Source: Coturnix japonica
Taxonomy: Eukaryota > Chordata > Aves > Galliformes > Phasianidae
NCBI RefSeq assembly: GCF_001577835.2
Contig: NC_029521.1
Span: 17,948,470-18,012,469, forward strand
Length of the DNA: 64,000 nt
Reading direction: 5' to 3'
A program made the position numbers and the translations under genes. Positions 60,060 through 64,000 of this stretch are shown piece after piece; the first letter of the stretch is position 1; every line of letters begins with the position of its first letter. The notes under the pieces were generated by a model. It searched no databases, was not told the origin of the DNA, and saw nothing but the letters and a program-made list of their open reading frames with translations.

Positions 60060-60890
60060 AAAGTAGCCAGCCCCAACCGCGGCGTTCCCACAGCCAAGTA
60101 TGCCAACCAGAGAACAAAATATTTTCCCAGCAATCCTGCAGCCCGCAGTTCCAGCAGCAGCCGGCCCAGCACTCACAGCTCCCGAAGCAGCCCGCAGTGG
60201 AGCCCGGCGCCACACAGCTCATGGGCAGCGAGCGGAGGCCAAGCGGCTCCAACAGGACTGTTCCCAAAGCTTAATTCCTCTCCCTGCGGGCAGCGAGGGT
60301 TGAGATACCGGCTCCGCGACGAGAACTGAAATCTCAGCCACTCAGGGCGGCACCGAACTCAAATTAAGAGGCGTCCAGTTACCTTTTGTCTCGGCTTTCA
60401 CCAGCAGGGAAACGGCCGGGCCCCGCGCGGTCCCTCAAGCCTGCAGCGGATCGCTCCCGCTGCCCTTCGCACCGTCCTCCTCCGCCGGGCTCGGCTCGGG
60501 GGCCCACCCGCCGCCACGAGTATCGCCCCGGCTCCCCGCCCAGCCACCCACCCCCTCCACCGCCTCCGCCTCCTCCCAGAGGCCCCCCGCCCCCTCCCCA
60601 GCCGCAGCCCCCGCCCCGCCGGCAGCAGAGGCAGCCCGACGCGCCCCCAGGTACGCGCCCTGCTAGGCCCGGCGCGGTGGAAGCGGCCCCGCCGGGCGAG
60701 GAGGGAGGACGGGACCCCGAGGGCGCCGGGGAGGGATTGGCCGGGCGGGGAGGGGAGGAGAGGCGGGCGGAGAAGATGGCGCCGCCGCCGGACGCTGAGC
60801 TGAGCTGAGCTGAGGAGCCGCGCGTGCTGAGCGGGACCGGGCCGGGCCGTGCGGCGGGGAGAGGCCGGGCGAGGGCGGCGGGGCCGGGCT
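60060..60890 (+). promoter_or_regulatory. IDE: IDE CpG-island promoter and 5' UTR
   Basis: A CpG island that rises from about 60060 and continues past exon 1 to about 61280. It includes a C-rich tract at 60540-60640 (G-quadruplex capable on the minus strand), several GC boxes, a YY1-type GAAGATGGCGCC at 60773-60784 and a CTGAG pentamer repeat (60795-60815) just ahead of the coding start. No TATA box was seen. Transcription probably begins around 60700-60780. Confidence 0.55.
60776..60808 (+). other. Possible upstream ORF in the IDE leader
   Basis: ATG in a strong context (GAAGATGG) opens a 10-codon frame, MAPPPDAELS, ending 82 bases before the IDE start. If transcription starts upstream of it, it could dampen IDE translation. 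The same bases fit a YY1 binding site, which may be their main role. Confidence 0.35.
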
Positions 60891-60994
60891 ATGCGGCAGC
60901 GGCTGCTCCCTGAGCTGAGGCGGGCTCTGCTGAGCTGCGCGCGTCCCTGGGCCGCCCCGGCCTCACAGTTCACCTCTCAGCGCGGCTTTCTCGG
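60891..60994 (+). CDS. IDE: IDE, insulin-degrading enzyme, exon 1 only (5' partial gene)
   Basis: The ATG at 60891 opens MRQRLLPELRRALLSCARPW then AAPASQFTSQRGFL, which parallels human IDE exon 1 (MRYRLAWLLHPALP... to CGFQ) in length, the MR-RL start and the GF end. The Arg-rich, acid-poor N-terminus fits the mitochondrial presequence of the long isoform, while the main cytosolic form starts at a second Met in exon 2 (human Met42). Gene order and orientation (divergent from KIF11) support the call. The donor is uncertain: GTACGG at 60995 is used here, with GTGCGT at 61000, GTGCGC at 61004 and GTGAGG at 61010 as alternatives. The frame closes at 61013. The catalytic HxxEH exons lie beyond the window. 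IDE is an M16 zinc protease that cleaves insulin, glucagon and amyloid-beta. Confidence 0.82.
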
Positions 60995-61019
60995 GTACGG
61001 TGCGTGCGCGTGAGGCGGG

Positions 61020-64000
61020 GGAACCGGGCGGAGGGAACGGCGCTGCGTGACGGGCCGGAGTCCTGCCCGCGTCCTCCGTGTCGTGTGAGGGCCGGGGCGG
61101 GGGCGCGTTGTGCGGCCGGGGTGGTCCTGGCTCTGTGGGAACGTGGGCAGCCCGGAACGCGGGGCTGTGGGGAAACCGGGAGGGGAGCGGGGTCGAGAGG
61201 CCTGTGTGTGCCCTGCGCTGCACCGTCCGTACCGGCGGGGCGGGTGTCTGCTGCCCTGTTGGGGCGTTCCTGTGCGTGCGGGGTGGGCTTTCTGGTTGTT
61301 GGTTGTTGTTGTTTTGTTTTAAGCTTCGTTTTCCTCTAGAAAAGGAGTTTTAATGTTGCTTAACTTGCCTTACTCTCCTGAAGCATAAACGTCCCAAATG
61401 GGGCAAAAATAGGTTGCTCCGAGTTACCCGAAGTTGACAGGAGGGAGAGGGGAACTTTGTTTTCTTCCTTCTATAGGTGTTGTGCCTGTTAACCGAATGG
61501 CCAAAGCTTTATTTAGCGGTACAAAAGATGGCAAAGTAGCTTTTCATTTCCTTGGGAAAACAAATGACTTAGGATGATTCATGCTGTCAACTGCTGTGTG
61601 GCAAAATTTGGGTGCACCGTTATTGTTTGTAATTGCTGTGTGCACCATGGCGTGAATGTGCTGCATGTGTTGGCTGTTGTGAAGGTAATCCACAGTGCGG
61701 GCTCTGAGCTGGTGCTTTTCTGAGGCTGTCATTCCTTCTGCTGGGTTACTTCTCTAGGAGCATTTGAATGCATACAGTATTTGGACTTTGCTGTGTGTGA
61801 GTGGGCCTGTTGTGTTTTCATGCTGCCTACAACCATGACTTAATCATCCATTTAATTGTGAATTAGGATCTACAAAAATGATAATGAAATGAGAGGGGGC
61901 AGAGGAGGCCCCATACTTCACATAGTTTTTGTTTTTTAAAGATGGAGAACTTGTGAAAATGAGACTCTGGTAACAGATATGATTTAATAATTGAGAACAG
62001 GGATAACTTCCATGTTTGACTTTCTTATTTCTTCTCATCTCACTCGCAAAAGTGAAATTAGCTATCTTAGTCTCAGCAAAAGCGCAAATTAAACCAGTGT
62101 TGGGGTGTCCCTACAAGTGTATTTTTACATGTAAGATGTGGCAAAGTCCCTACATTCAGGACTTTATCAGAATGTCAGTGATATACCTCATATTGCATGT
62201 GAACACAGAAGTAGCCCCCTCCTCTGCCACATCCAGAGCTCCTGAGAAAGAAAGAGGGAAAAGGAAAAAAGGTTCCTTACCTCTAGTGTATAACTGAGCT
62301 GGAAGGTGTTAGCACATGGGTAGGGGTCACTGAAGGTTGCTCGCTGAAGTCATATACTAAAAATACTGTTAGAGCATTTGGGAAGTCACATTGGGTTGAT
62401 TTTTCTGATGTATTAATTCTATTGTATTGGATACTCCTGTAGTGTTGGTCTTTTTAACAAGATAGCAAAAGGACACTTTGTAATAAGAATATCCGGAGAG
62501 GAATTAATTTAACTGCATTGTGCCTACAGTTTGGATACGTGTGGTCTGTCAGTGAGTGTCTTTCTGTTCTCAGCTGTTTAAGTCACTGAACTGATAAACT
62601 ATACTAATGATATGGAGCTGTATATTTGCAGACAGGTGATTTTTGTTGAAGTTGGTTCAAAGTTGATTCATTGGAGCTCTCTATTTAGAAGGCCTGACCT
62701 TCTGCAAGTTGTTTTTAGGATGAGTCAGAACTGTATCTTGTCTGAACGACTGAAATGGAAAAGATTGCTTTAAGTTGGAGATTTATTCACAGTGTTAGCA
62801 ATAGAATTGTCTAAAATCATAAAAACTAGAAAAAAAAAAAAGGTAATCAGTCTGGAATTCCTTTGCTGAAACACACCACAGGACACTTCTTGTTACAGCT
62901 CTGTTGCTTTTGTCAAAGCTCTTGTGTTAAATACGCAGTTGTTTTTAAAAGGGGATTGCAGTGCTGTTCATGATAACAAATCCCAAAGTTCTCTGGGGTT
63001 TTGTTGCTAGATCAGTGTTTCTTGCCAGTTCTTTTATCTTTCCATGTAGTTCTGTTTTTGAGCAGTGCAATGAAAGTTTTAGTCTTGTCTTTTTTATTTA
63101 TTTTCTTATATTTCATCAGACCTCACAAGTTTTTAAGTTTGAGGGTTTGAAACAGATGGTAGCATAAAGTGTTAGGTGAGTTGGCTTTACAGACAGTCTT
63201 GGACAATCTGATGTGTTAGTTGCTGACAAGATGTATGAAGTACACATCCCAATCCATTCTAGAATAAAGCACAGCAGTCTCTCTCATGCCACCCAGTTCT
63301 GGTTCTATGTTTCCTGGCACGTGCAGGGCTGTGCTGGCACTGCTGCTGCCTGTAGCTGTGGATCATACCCTGTGGTGATGGGTTGGTGCGGAAATGTCAG
63401 GGAGGGAGGAAGGATGAAGGGGAACCTCACTGGCTTGTGGGGATTTGATGCATAACACAATGAAATGAACTCATAAATGTCTTTGAAGAAAGTGAAATAC
63501 ACTTTTCAAGTGCGTAAGCATATAACATGGAAACTATTATCAGTCTCACTCTTAGCATGTGATTTGAGACTGAGGCATATAATGATGCAATCTAAAATAC
63601 TGTGACAGACTTAGGAAACTGTTCTGAAGATTCTGTATCATCATAATTGTCTGAAGATCAAAACCCCAGATAATTCTGTTTAAATGTTAAAAACAAAACC
63701 AAAAAACACGCAATTGTTTAAGCATTGGAATTTGGTATTGTCTGATTGAAGCAACAAATACTGGGGAAGGGATTGTTTTGTTTGAACCTGGATAAAACTT
63801 TTTTTATCCTGGAAGATGTGTTTAATGAATTATTTGGGGTAAGTCTTAGAGAGAGAATGAAAGCTGAAGTGATTTAGAAGTTTGGGGGGGGGGGGAAATA
63901 TACTTCATTGCTATGTTTGAGGGCAGTTTGTATAACATTGTGCCTTTTTGTTTAACTTTTTTTCTTTTAACCTTTGGAAACTGTAAAACGTTCAAAGAAA
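61020..64000 (+). other. IDE: IDE intron 1 (continues beyond the window)
   Basis: The first about 260 bp are still CpG island, then AT-rich DNA follows to the right edge. I looked for exon 2 (around KMNNPAIKRI...) and did not find it, so the intron is at least 3 kb. It contains a poly-A run at about 62831-62842 and a G12 run at 63884-63895. No mobile element was recognised. Confidence 0.75.
63884..63895. repeat. Poly-G run (G12) in IDE intron 1
   Basis: Twelve consecutive guanines followed by A-rich DNA. It is the longest G run in the window. Confidence 0.95.

Noticed and set aside
60386-60808. 140-codon proline-rich plus-strand frame and 191-codon antisense frame upstream of IDE
   Set aside because: The poly-proline comes from the C-rich promoter tract. 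The reading frame does not join IDE exon 1 and no family is recognised. Only the short terminal upstream ATG was kept as an observation.

Overview
This window looks like bird nuclear DNA, most likely from a galliform. Three things support this: many truncated CR1 LINE 3' ends, some with ATTCTGTG-type tails; an HHEX protein that matches chicken HHEX closely as I remember it; and compact introns. It holds two complete genes and the start of a third, in the order HHEX(-), KIF11(-), IDE(+). This is the mirror image of the mammalian IDE-KIF11-HHEX-EXOC6 block at the HHEX/IDE diabetes locus. EXOC6 would be expected beyond the left edge, and I found none of its exons here.

Layout. 1-18.7 kb is AT-rich intergenic DNA with two CR1 fragments, simple repeats and a few stretches that look like conserved regulatory DNA. 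18.75-19.66 kb is a CpG island just past the HHEX poly(A) signal, with no gene assigned. HHEX occupies about 19.66-24.0 kb (4 coding exons, 277 aa) inside a CpG island, and a further AT-rich element and CpG island lie upstream to 26.45 kb. 26.45-40.59 kb is intergenic with several small CR1 pieces. KIF11 occupies about 40.59-55.45 kb (22 coding exons that join in frame to 1068 aa, all splice sites read by eye). 55.7-60.05 kb separates the divergent KIF11 and IDE genes and holds a mariner fragment. A CpG-island promoter and IDE exon 1 lie at 60.06-61.0 kb, and the rest is IDE intron 1.

The genes do not form a pathway. HHEX is a homeodomain repressor of endoderm, liver, pancreas and blood-vessel development. 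KIF11 is the mitotic kinesin-5 that builds the bipolar spindle. IDE is the zinc protease that degrades insulin and amyloid-beta. Their conserved linkage fits a regulatory block in which HHEX enhancers are spread among and beyond the neighbouring genes.

I found no clearly new biological system. The most interesting unexplained signals are homeodomain-type palindromes (10476-10494; 21681-21726), a 17-bp perfect inverted repeat in KIF11 intron 1, the CpG island behind HHEX, and an exon-like frame next to the mariner relic. No conservation or database search was possible, so all regulatory calls are inferences from motifs and base composition.
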